In this document: positions 37,101-49,299 of the stretch, in pieces
Position numbering within the stretch: the stretch's first letter is position 1
Layout of the letters: the number at the start of each line of letters is the position of its first letter
Assembly (NCBI RefSeq): GCF_051401765.1
Contig: NW_027480480.1
Coordinates: 1,612,001-1,676,000 of the forward strand
Length of the DNA stretch: 64,000 bases
Origin: Calliopsis andreniformis
Taxonomy: Eukaryota > Arthropoda > Insecta > Hymenoptera > Andrenidae
Reading direction: 5' to 3'
Notes under the pieces: model-generated
The model's database searches: none
What the model saw: the letters and a program-made list of their open reading frames with translations, nothing else
What the model was told of the DNA's origin: nothing
Position numbers and translations under genes: made by a program

Positions 37101-39910
37101 GGATTGAGGATTGAGCATTGAGGATTGAGGATTGAGGATTGAGGATTGTAGATTGAGTATTGAGGAATGAAGATTGAGGACTGAGGATTGAGGATTGAGG
37201 ATTGAGGATTGAAGATTGAGGATTGGGTATTGAGGATTGACGATTGAGGATTGAGTATTGAGGACTGAGAATTGAGGATTGAGGATTGAAGATTGAGTAT
37301 TGAGGATTGAAAATTGAGGATTGAGGATTGAGGATTGAAGATTGAAGATTGAGGTTTGGGGACTGAGTGTTGAGGGTTGAGTGATGAGAATTGATGATTG
37401 TGGATAGAGATTTGAAGATTTCAGGATGAGTATTGAGTATTGAAACCTGTGAATTGATGATATTCTGTTGAGGATTGAGGATTGATAACTGATTGTAGAG
37501 GACTGAGGGCTGAAGATTGAGGATTCATGATTGAGGATTCAGGATTGAGGTTTGAGGACTGAGGATTGAAGATTGAGGATTGAGGACTGAGTATTGAGGA
37601 TTGAGGATTGAGTATTGAGGGTGGAAGACTGAGGATTGGGTATTGAGGGTTGAACGTTGAGGATTGAGGGTTGAGGATTGAGGATTGAGGATTGAAGATT
37701 GAAGATTGAACATTAATGATTGAAGATTGAGGATTGAGGATTGAGGGTTGTGGATTGAGGACGAGGACTGTGGGTTGAGTATTGATGTTTGAGGTCTGAG
37801 GATTGAGGATTGAGGATTGAGGATTGATGATTGAAGATTGGGGATTGAGGATTGACGATTGAGGATTGGGTATTAAGGAGTGAGAATTGAGGATTGAAGA
37901 TTGAAGATTGAGTGCTGAGGATTGAAGATTGAGGGTTGAGGATTGATAATTGAGGATTGAGGATGAGGTCCGAGGGTTGAGGATTGAGGTTTGAGGGCTG
38001 AGGACTGAGTATTGAGGATTGAGGATTGAGGACTGAAGATTGAGTATTGAGGATTGATGCCTGACGATTTAGGATTGAGGATTGAGGATTGTGGATTGAA
38101 GATGGAGGATTGAAGATGGAGTATTGAGGATTGAAGATTGAGGATTGAGGATTGAGGATTGAGGATTGAGTGTAGAATATTGAGGAATGGGGACTGAGTG
38201 TTGAGGGTTGAATTATGAGAATTGATGTTTGTGGATAGAGATTTGAAGATTGCAGATTGAGTATTGAGTATTGAAAACTGTGAATTTATTATATTCTATT
38301 GAGGATTGAGAATTGACAACTGATTGTTGAGAACTGAGTTCTGAAGGTTGAGGATTCAGGATTGAGGATTCAGGTTTGAGTTTTGAGGACTGAGGATTGA
38401 GGATTGAGGCTTGAGGTTTGAGGATTGAGAATTCAGGATTGAGGATTGAGGATGAGGGCTGAGGGTCGATGATTGAGGTTTGAGGTCTGATGGACTGAGG
38501 ATTGAGGATTGAGTATTGAGGTTTGAGGATTGAAGATTGAGGATTGGGTATTGAGGATTATAGAATGAGGTTTGAGGATTGATGATTGAGGATTGAGGAT
38601 TGAGGATTGAGAATTGAGGATTGAGGATTGAAGATTGAAGATTGAGGATTGTGTATTGAGGATTGTAGAATGAGGATTGAGGATTGACGATTGAGGATTG
38701 AGAATTGAGGATTGAGGATTGAAGATTGAGTATTGATAATTGAAAATTGAGGGTTGAGGATTGAGGATTGAGGATTGATGATTGTGGATTGAGTAAAGAG
38801 GATTGAAGATTGAGGATTGAGGATTGAGGATTGAGGACTGAGGACTGAGGATTGAGGATGAGGTCCGAGGGTTGAGGATTGAGGTTTGTGGGATGAGGAC
38901 TGAGAATTGAGGATTGAGGATTGAGGATTGAAGATTGAGTATTGAGGATTGATGCCTGACGAAGGAGGATTGAGGACTGAGGATTGTGGATTGAGGATGG
39001 AGGATTGAAGATTGAGTATTGAGGATTGAAGATTGAGGATTGAGGATTGAGGGTTGAGGTTTGAGGACGAGGACTGACGGTTGAAGATTGAGGTTTGAGG
39101 ATTGAGGATTGAGGACTGAGGACTGAGGATTGAGGATAGAGCATTGAGCGTTGAGGATTGAAGATTGAGTATTGAGGATTGAAGATTGAGGATTGAGTAT
39201 CGAGGATTGAGGATTGCGGACTGAGGATTGAGGATTGCAGATTCAGTATGGAGGATTGAAGATTGAGGATTGAGGATTGAGGATTGAGGATTGAGGTTTG
39301 AGGATTGAAGATTGAGGATTGGGGATTGAGGATTGACGATTGAGTATTGAGTATTGAGGATTGAGAATTGAAGATTGATTATTGAAGATTGAGTATTGAG
39401 GATTGAAGATTGAGTATTGAGGATTGAGGATTGAGGATTGAGGATTGAGGATGAGGGCTGAGGGTTGGGGGTAGGGGTTTGAGGACTGAGGACTGAGGAT
39501 TGAGGGTTGAGAACTGAGGACTGAGGATTGAGGATTGAAGATTGAGGATTGAGGATTGAGGATGAGTGCTGAGGGTTGAGGATTGAGGTTTGTGGACTAA
39601 GGAATGAGGATTGAGGTTTGTGGACTAAGGAATGAGGATTGAGGATTGAGAGTTGAGGATTGAGGATTGAGGATTGAAGATTGAGGATTGGGTGTTGAGG
39701 ATTGAAGAATGAGGATTGAGGAATGAGGATTGAGGATTGAGGATTTAGGATTCAAGATTGAGTATTGAGGATTGAAGCCTGGCGATTGAGGATTGAGGAT
39801 TGAGGATTGACGATTGAGGATGGAGGATTGAAGATTGAGTATTGAGGATTGAAGATTGAGGATCGAGGATTGAGGATTGAGGATTGATTATTGAAGATTG
39901 AGGATTGGGG
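34169..39910 (+). repeat. A-B-A'-C-D higher-order unit, copy 4 (5,742 bp)
   Basis: Cores start at 34169, 34875, 36312, 37362 and 38193. This is the longest complete unit: it has the full 1,437-bp B-to-A' spacer and the duplicated 1,050-bp A'-to-C spacer (357-bp step, marker ggcctgggc at 36639 and 36996). A 28-bp tandem duplication lies at 39,585-39,640 in the D-to-A spacer. Confidence 0.9.
39585..39640 (+). repeat. 28-bp tandem duplication
   Basis: A four-heptamer unit, gaggtttgtggactaagg plus the next ten bases, is present twice in succession. Other D-to-A spacers have a single copy, so this is private to the unit at 34,169-39,910. Confidence 0.85.
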
Positions 39911-42900
39911 ACTGAGTGTTGAGTGTTGAATGATGAGAATTGATGTCTGTGAATAAAGATTTGAAAATTGCAGATTGAGTATTGAGTATTGAAAACAGTG
40001 AATTGATGATATTCTATTGAGGATTGATAATTCACAACTGATTGTTGAGGACTGAGGTCTGATGATTGAGGATTCAGGATTGAGGATACAGGTTTGAGGT
40101 TCGAGGACTGAGGATTGAGGGTTGAGGATTGAGGTTTGAGGATTGAGGATTGAGGATTGAGGATTGAAGATTGAGAATTGGGTATTGCCGATTGAACATT
40201 GAGGATTGAGGATTGAGGATTGAGGATTGTAGATTGAGTATTGAGGAATGAAGATTGAGGACTGAGGATTGAGGATTGAGGATTGAGGATTGAAGATTGA
40301 GGATTGGGTATTGAGGATTGACGATTGAGGATTGAGTATTGAGGACTGAGAATTGAGGATTGAGGATTGAAGATTGAGGATTAAGGATTGAAGATTGAGT
40401 ATTGATGATTGAAGATTGAGGATTGAGGATTGAGTGTTGACGATTGAGGACGAGGGCTGACGATTGAGGATTGAGGTTTGAGGATTGAGGATTGTGGATT
40501 GAGGACTGAGGATTGAGGATTGAGGATTTAGTATTGAGGATTGAAGATTGAGTATTGAGGATTGAAAATTGACGATTGAGGATTGAGGATTGAAGATTGA
40601 AGATTGAGGTTTGGGGACTGAGTGTTGAGGGTTGAGTGATGAGAATTGATGATTGTGGATAGAGATTTGAAGATTTCAGGTTGATTATTGAGTATTGAAA
40701 CCAGTGAATTGAGGATATTCTATTGAGGATTGAGGATTGACAACTGATTGTTGAGGACTGAGGTCTGAAGACTGAGGATTCAGGTTTGAGGATTCAGGAT
40801 TGAGGTTTGAGGACTGAGGATTGAGGATTGAGGATTGAGGATTGAGGATTGAAGATTGAGTATTCAGGATTGGAGATTGGCGATTGAGGATTGAAGACCG
40901 AGTATTGAGGATTGAGGATTGAAGATTGAGTATTGATGATTGAAGATTGAGGATTGAGGATTGAGGGTTGAGGTTTGAGGACGAGGACTGACGGTTGAGG
41001 ATTGAGGTTTAAGGATTGAGGATCGAGGATTGAGGGCTGAAGGTTGAATATTGATGATTGAAGATTGAGGATTCAGTATTGATGGTTGTGGATTGAGGAC
41101 GAGGTCTGAGGGTTGAGTATTGTTGTTTTAGGTCTGAGGATTGAGGATTGAGGATTGAGGATTGAGAATTGAGGATTGAGGATTGAGGATTGAAGATTGA
41201 GGATTGGGTATTGAGGAATGAAGAATGAGGATTGAGGATTGAGTATTGAGGATCGAGGATTGAAGACTGAGTATTGAGGATTGAAGATTGAGGATTGAGT
41301 ATCGAGGATTGAGGATTGCGGACTGAGGATTGAGGATTGCAGATTCAGTATTGAGGATTGAAGATTGAGTATTGAGGATTGAGGATTGAGGATTGAGGAT
41401 TGAGGATGAGGGCTGAGGGTTGGGGGTAGGGGTTTGAGGACTGAGGCCTGAGGATTGAGGGTTGAGAACTGAGGACTGAGGATTGAGGATTGAAGATTGA
41501 GGATTGAGGATTGAGGATGAGTGCTGAGGGTTGAGGATTGAGGTTTGTGGACTAAGGAATGAGGATTGAGGATTGAGGATTGAGGATTGAGGATGAGTGC
41601 TGAGGGTTGAGGATTGAGGTTTGTGGACTAAGGAATGAGGATTGAGGATTGAGAGTTAAGGATTGAGGATTGAGGATTGAAGATTTAGGATTGGGTGTTG
41701 AGGATTGAAGAATGAGGATTGAGGAATGAGGATTGAGGATTGAGGATTTAGGATTCAAGATTGAGTATTGAGGATTGAAGCCTGGCGATTGAGGATTGAG
41801 GATTGAGGATTGACGATTGAGGATGGAGGATTGAAGATTGAGTATTGAGGATTGAAGATTGAGGATCGAGGATTGAGGATTGAGGATTGAGTATTGAAGA
41901 TTGAGGATTGGGGACTGAGTGTTGAGTGTTGAATGATGAGAATTGATGTCTGTGAATAAAGATTTGAAAATTGCAGATTGAGTATTGAGTATTGAAAACA
42001 GTGAATTGATGATATTCTATTGAGGATTGATAATTGACAACTGATTGTTGAGGACTGAGGTCTGAAGATTGAGGATTCAGGATTGAGGATACAGGTTTGA
42101 GGTTCGAGGACTGAGGATTGAGGGTTGAGGATTGAGGTTTGAGGATTGAGGATTGAGGATTGAGGATTGAGGATTGAAGATTGAGAATTGGGTATTGCGG
42201 ATTGAACATTGAGGATTGAGGATTGAGGATTGAGGATTGAGGACTGAGGATTGAGGATTGATGATTGAGGATTGAGGATTGAGAATTGAGGATTGAGGAT
42301 TGAGGATTGAAGATTGAGGCCTGGGCATTGAGGATTGAAGAATGAGTATTGAGTATTGAGGATTGAAGATTGAGGATTGCAGATTGAGTATCGAGGATTG
42401 AAGATTGAGGGTTGAGGATTGAGGATTGAGGATTGAGCATTGAGGATTGAGGATTGAGGATTGAGGATTGTAGATTGAGTATTGAGGAATGAAGATTGAG
42501 GACTGAGGATTGAGGATTGAGGATTGAGGATTGAAGATTGAGGATTGGGTATTGAGGATTGACGATTGAGGATTGAGTATTGAGGACTGAGAATTGAGGA
42601 TTGAGGATTGAAGATTGAGTATTGAGGATTGAAAATTGAGGATTGAGGATTGAGGATTGAAGATTGAAGATTGAGGTTTGGGGACTGAGTGTTGAGGGTT
42701 GAGTGATGAGAATTGATGATTGTGGATAGAGATTTGAAGATTTCAGGATGAGTATTGAGTATTGAAACCTGTGAATTGATGATATTCTGTTGAGGATTGA
42801 GGATTGATAACTGATTGTAGAGGACTGAGGGCTGAAGATTGAGGATTCATGATTGAGGATTCAGGATTGAGGTTTGAGGACTGAGGATTGAAGATTGAGG

Positions 42901-44772
42901 ATTGAGGACTGAGTATTGAGGATTGAGGATTGAGTATTGAGGGTGGAAGACTGAGGATTGGGTATTGAGGGTTGAACGTTGAGGATTGAGGGTTGAGGAT
43001 TGAGGATTGAGGATTGAAGATTGAAGATTGAACATTAATGATTGAAGATTGAGGATTGAGGATTGAGGGTTGTGGATTGAGGACGAGGACTGTGGGTTGA
43101 GTATTGATGTTTGAGGTCTGAGGATTGAGGATTGAGGATTGAGGATTGATGATTGAAGATTGGGGATTGAGGATTGACGATTGAGTATTGGGTATTAAGG
43201 AGTGAGAATTGAGGATTGAAGATTGAAGATTGAGTGCTGAGGATTGAAGATTGAGGGTTGAGGATTGATAATTGAGGATTGAGGATGAGGTCCGAGGGTT
43301 GAGGATTGAGGTTTGAGGGCTGAGGACTGAGTATTGAGGATTGAGGATTGAGGACTGAAGATTGAGTATTGAGGATTGATGCCTGACGATTTAGGATTGA
43401 GGATTGAGGATTGTGGATTGAAGATGGAGGATTGAAGATGGAGTATTGAGGATTGAAGATTGAGGATTGAGGATTGAGGATTGAGGATTGAGTGTTGAAT
43501 ATTGAGGAATGGGGACTGAGTGTTGAGGGTTGAATTATGAGAATTGATGTTTGTGGATAGAGATTTGAAGATTGCAGATTGAGTATTGAGTATTGAAAAC
43601 TGTGAATTTATTATATTCTATTGAGGATTGAGAATTGACAACTGATTGTTGAGAACTGAGTTCTGAAGGTTGAGGATTCAGGATTGAGGATTCAGGTTTG
43701 AGTTTTGAGGACTGAGGATTGAGGATTGAGGCTTGAGGTTTGAGGATTGAGAATTCAGGATTGAGGATTGAGGATGAGGGCTGAGGGTCGATGATTGAGG
43801 TTTGAGGTCTGATGGACTGAGGATTGAGGATTGAGAATTGAGGTTTGAGGATTGAAGATTGAGGATTGGGTATTGAGGATTATAGAATGAGGTTTGAGGA
43901 TTGATGATTGAGGATTGAGGATTGAGGATTGAGAATTGAGGATTGAGGATTGAGGATTGAAGATTGAGGATTGTGTATTGAGGATTGTAGAATGAGGATT
44001 GAGGATTGACGATTGAGGATTGAGGATTGAGGATTGAGGATTGAAGATTGAGTATTGATAATTGAAAATTGAGGGTTGAGGATTGAGGATTGAGGATTGA
44101 GGATTGTGGATTGAGTAAAGAGGATTGAAGATTGAGGATTGAGGATTGAGGATTGAGGATTGAGGACTGAGGATTGAGGATGAGGTCCGAGGGTTGAGGA
44201 TTGAGGTTTGTGGGATGAGGACTGAGAATTGAGGATTGAGGATTGAGGATTGAAGATTGAGTATTGAGGATTGATGCCTGACGAAGGTGGATTGAGGACT
44301 GAGGATTGTGGATTGAGGATGGAGGATTGAAGATTGAGTATTGAGGATTGAGGATTGAGGATTGAGGATTGAAGATTGAGGATTGGGTATTGAGGATTGA
44401 CGATTGAGGATAGAGTATTGAGGACTGAGAATTGAGGATTGAGGATTGAAGATTGAGGATTAAGGATTGAAGATTGAGTATTGATGATTGAAGATTGAGG
44501 ATTGAGGATTGAGTGTTGACGATTGAGGACGAGGGCTGACGATTGAGGATTGAAGATTGAGTATTGAGGATTGAAGATTGAGGATTGAGGACGGAGTATT
44601 GAGGATTGAGGATTGAGTATTGAGGATTGAGGATGGAAGACTGAGGATTGGGTATTGAGGATTGAACGCTGAGGAATGAGGGTTGAGGATTGAGGATTGA
44701 GGATTGAAGATTGAAGATTGAATATTAATGATTGAAGATTGAGGATTGAGCATTGAGGGTTGTGGATTGAGG

Positions 44773-44868
44773 ACGAGGACTGAGGGTTGAGCATTGGTGT
44801 TTGATATCTGAGGATTGAGGACGAGGACTGAGGGTTGAGCATTGGTGTTTGATATCTGAGGATTGAGG
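44773..44868 (+). repeat. 48-bp tandem duplication, second locus
   Basis: Same doubled 48-bp unit as at 11,681, offset 33,092 bp. The duplication therefore predates the copying of the 11,460-12,066 segment to 44,552-45,158 (or the reverse). Confidence 0.9.
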
Positions 44869-45471
44869 ATTGAGGATTGAGAATTGAGGATTGAGGATTG
44901 AGGATTGAAGATTGAGGATTCGGTATTGAGGATTGAAGAATGAGGATTGAGGAGTGAGGACTGAGGATTGAGGATTGAGGATTGAGGATTGAGGTTTGAG
45001 GATTGAGGATTGAAGATTAAGTATCGAGGATTGAAGATTGAGGATTGAGGATTGAGTATTGAGGATTGAGAATTGAGGATTGGTTATTGAAGATTGGGTA
45101 TTGAGGATTGAAGATTGAGGATTGAGGATTGGGGATTGAGGATTGAGGGTGAGGGCTGAGGCTGAGGATTGAGGTTTGAGGTCTGAGGACTGAGGATTGT
45201 GGGTTGAGAATTGAGGATTGAGGGTTGAAGATTGAAGATTGAGGATTGGGTATTGAGGATCGAGGATTGAGAATTGAGGATTGAGGATTGAGGATTGAAG
45301 ATTGAGGATTGGGTATTGAGTATTGAAGAATGAGGATTGAGGATTGAGGATTGGGGATTGAGGATTGAAGATTGAGTATTGATGATTGAAGACTGCCGAT
45401 TGAGGATTGAGGATTGAGGATTGAGGATTGAGGATTGAGGATTGAAGATTGAGGATTGGGTGTTGAGGATT

Positions 45472-45653
45472 GAAGAATGAGGATTGAGGAATGAGGATTG
45501 AGGATTGAGGATTTAGGATTCAAGATTGAGTATTGAGGATTGAAGCCTGGCGATTGAGGATTGAAGAATGAGGATTGAGGAATGAGGATTGAGGATTGAG
45601 GATTTAGGATTCAAGATTGAGTATTGAGGATTGAAGCCTGGCGATTGAGGATT
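45472..45653 (+). repeat. 91-bp tandem duplication
   Basis: A 13-heptamer unit from gaagaatgagg through gaagcctggcg is repeated directly (gaagaatg at 45472 and 45563; gcctg at 45545 and 45636). It lies ahead of core X and was seen only here. Confidence 0.9.
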
Positions 45654-45776
45654 GAGGATTGAGGATTGACGATTGAGGATGGAGGATTGAAGATTGTGTA
45701 TTGAGGATTGAAGATTGAGGATCGAGGATTGGGGATTGAGGATTGAGGATTGAGTATTGAAGATTGAGGATTGGGG

Positions 45777-46601
45777 ACTGAGTGTTGAGTGTTGAATGAT
45801 GAGCATTGATGTTTGTGAATAAAGATTTGAAAATTGCAGATTGAGTATTAAGTGTGGAAAACTGTGAATTGATGATATTCTATTGAGGATTGATAATTGA
45901 CAACTGATTGTTGAGGACTGAGGTCTGAAGATTGAGGATTCAGGATTGAGGATACAGGTTTGAGGTTCGAGGACTGAGGACTGAGGGTTGAGGATTGAGG
46001 TTTGAGGATTGAGGATTGAGGATTGAGAATTGAGGATTGAGGATTGAGGATTGAAGATTGAGGCCTGGGCATTGAGGATTGAAGAATGAGGATTGAGGAT
46101 TGAGGATTGAAGATTGAGGTTTGCAGATTGAGTATTGACTATTGAAGATTGAGGGTTGAGGATTGAGGATTGAGGATTGACCATTGATGATTGAGGATTG
46201 AGGATTGAGTATTGTAGATTGAGTATTGAGGAATGAAGATTGAGGATTGAGGATTGAGGATTGAGGATTGAGGATTGAAGATTGAGGATTGGGGATTGAG
46301 GGTTGATGATTGAGGATTGAGTATTGAGGACTGAGAATTGAGGATTGAGGATTGAAGATTGAGGATTGAGGATTGAAGATTGAGTATTGATGATTGAAGA
46401 TTGAGGATTGAGGATTGAGTGTTGAGGATTGAGGACGAGGACTGACGATTGAGGATTGAGGTTTGAGGATTGAGCATTGTGGATTGAGGACTGAGGATTG
46501 AGGATTGAGGATTTAGTATTGAGGACTGAAGATTGAGTATTGAGGATTGAAAATTGAGGATTGAGGATTGAGGATTGAGGATTGAAGATTGAGGATTGGG
46601 G
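45777..46601 (+). repeat. X core and spacer
   Basis: The single X core is at 45777-45979. It resembles A' (gaataaag, attgacaactg) but has private changes: gagcattgatgtttg, and attaagtgtgg where A' has attgagtattg. It lies where the first copy of this region (10.3-12.7 kb) has no core, so it was inserted here or lost there. Confidence 0.85.
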
Positions 46602-49299
46602 ACTGAGTGTTGAGGGTTGAGTGATGAGAATTGATGATTGTGGATAGAGGCTTGAAGATTTCAGGTTGAGTATTGAGTATTGAAACCTGTGAATTGAGGA
46701 TATTCTATTGAGGATTGAGGATTGACAACTGATTGTTGAGGACTGAGGTCTGAAGACTGAGGATTCAGGTTTGAGGATTCTGGATTGAGGTTTGAGGACT
46801 GAGGATTGAGGATTGAGGATTGAGGATCGAGGATTGAAGATTGAGTATTCAGGATTGGAGATTGGCGATTGAGGATTGAGGACCGAGGATTGAGGATTGA
46901 GGATTGAATATTGTGAATAGAGGATTGAAGATTGAGGATTGAGGATTGAGGATTGAGGATTGAGGATTGAAGATTGAGGATTGGGGACTGAGTGTTGAAG
47001 GTTTAGTGATGAGAATTGATGGTTGTGGATAGAGATTTGAAGATTTCAGGTTGAGTATTGAGTATTGAAACCTGTGAATTGAGGATATTCTATTGAGGAT
47101 TGAGGATTGACAACTGATTGTTGAGGACTGAGGTCTGAAGACTGAGGATTCAGGTTTGAGGATTCAGGATTGAGGTTTGAGGACTGAGGATTGAGTATTG
47201 AGGATTGAGGATTGAGGATTGAGGATTGAGGATTGAGGATTGAGGATTGAGGATTGAAGAATGAGGTTTGGGTATTGAGGATTGATCATTGAGGATTATG
47301 GATTGAGTATTGAGGATTGAGGATTGAGGACTGAAGATTGAATATTGATGATTGAAGATTGAGGATCGAGGATTGAGGGTTGTGGATTGAAGACGAGGAC
47401 TGAGGGTTCAGCATTGATGTTTGAGGTCTGAGGATTGAGGATTGAGAATTGAGAATTGAGGACTGAGGATTGAGGATTGAAGATAGAGGATTGGGTGTTG
47501 AGGATTGAAGAATGTGGATTGAGGACTGAGGATTGAGGATTGAGGATTGAAGATTGAGTATTGAAGATTGAAGACTGAGGATTGAGGATTGAGGATTGAA
47601 GATTGAGGGTTGACGATTGAAGATTGAGGATCGGGTATTGCGGATTGAACATTGAGGATTGAAGATTGAGGATTGGGTGTTGAGGATTGAAGAATGAGGA
47701 TTGAGGATTGAGGATTGAGGATTGAGGATTGAAGATTCAGTATTGAGGATTGAAGATTGAGGATTAAGGATTGAGGATTCAGGATTGAAGATTGAGTATT
47801 GAGGATTGAAGAATGAGGATTGAGGACGGAGTATTGAGGATTGAGGATTGAGTATTGAGGATTGAGGATGGAAGACTGAGGATTGGGTATTGAGGATTGA
47901 ACGTTGAGGATTGAGGGTTGAGGATTGAGGATTGAGGATTGAAGAATGAAGGTTGAATATTAATGATTGAAGATTGAGGATTGAGGATTGAGGGTTGTGG
48001 ATTGAGTGCGAGGACTGAGGGTTGAGTATTGGTGTTTGAAGTCTGAGGATTGAGGATTGAGGATTGAGAATAGAGGATTGAGGATTGAGGATTGAAGATT
48101 GAGGATTCGGTACTGAGGATTGAAGAATGAGGATTGAGGAGTGAGGACTGAGGATTGAGGATTGAGGATTGAGGATTGAGGTTTGAGGATTGAGGGTTGA
48201 AGATTGAGTATTGAGGATTGAAGATTGAGGATTGAGGATTGAGGGTTGTGGATTGAGGGCGAGGACTGAGGGTTGAGTACTGGTGCTTGAAGTCTGAGGA
48301 TTGAGGTTTGAGGATTGAGGATTGAGGACTGAGGACTGAAGATTGAGGATTGAGCATTGAGCATTGAGGATTGAAGATTGAGGACTGAGGATTGAGGATT
48401 GAAGATTGAGTATTGGGGATTGAATATTGAGGACTGAGGATTGAGGATTGAGAATGAGGGCTGAGGGTTGAGGATTGAGGTTAGAGGATTGAGGATTGAG
48501 GATTGAGGACTGAGGCTTGAGGATTGAGGATTGAGCATTGAGGATTGAAGATTGATGATTGGGTATTGAGGTCTGAAGAATGAGGATTGAGGGTTGAGGA
48601 TTGAGGATTGAGGATTGAGGATTGAAGATTGAGTATCCAGGATTGGAGATTGACGATTGAGGATTGAGGACCGAGGATTGAGGATTGAGGATTGAAGATT
48701 GAGTATTGAGGATTGAAGATTGACGATTGAGGATTGTGAATTGAGGATTGAGGATTGAGGAATGAGCATTGAAGATTGAGTGTTGAGGATTGAACTTTGA
48801 GTATTGTGGATTGAGGATTGAGGATTGAGGATTGAATATTGAGGATTGGGGACTGAGTGTTGAGGGTTGAGTGATGAGAATTGATGTTTGTGGATAGAGA
48901 TTTGAAGATTGCAGATTGAGTATTGAGTAATGAAAACTGTGAATTGATGATATTCTATTGAGGATTGAGGATTGACAACCGATTGTAGAGGACTGAGGGC
49001 TGAAGATTGAGGATTCAGTATCGGGGATTCAGGATTGAGGTTTGAGGACTGAGGATTGAGGATTGAGGATTGAGGATTGAGGATTGAGTATTGAGGATTG
49101 AAGATTGAGTATTGACGATTGAGGATTGAAGAACGAGGATTGACGATTGTGGATTGAGGATTGTGGATTGAGGATTGGAGATTGAGTATTGAGGATTGAA
49201 GATTGAGGATTGAGGATTGAGGATTGAGGATTGAGGATTGAAGGTTCAGTATTGATGATTGAAGATGGAGAATTGAGGATTGAGGATTGAACATTGAGG
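46602..49299 (+). repeat. H-H'-I higher-order block, second copy
   Basis: Cores start at 46602 (H), 46987 (H') and 48852 (I). It duplicates 12,678-15,361. The matched segment extends from about 46,014 to 49,496. Observed differences are few (for example ggattgagg versus ggatttagg near the end of H', and two extra heptamers near 47,210). Confidence 0.9.

Larger units (their letters stand above)
39911..45776 (+). repeat. A-B-A'-C-D unit plus long mosaic spacer
   Basis: Cores start at 39911, 40617, 41914, 42684 and 43515. From about 41,400 to 44,540 it matches about 4,020 to 7,160 at a constant offset of 37,382 bp, including the same D-spacer-to-A/B-spacer junction and the private variant gagtattgggtattaagg. 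B-to-A' is 1,297 bp here (140 bp lost). Core-free sequence from 43,718 to 45,776 is patchwork: 44,552-45,158 matches 11,460-12,066, 45,153-45,419 matches 16,504-16,770, and a 91-bp tandem duplication lies at 45,472-45,653. Confidence 0.87.
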
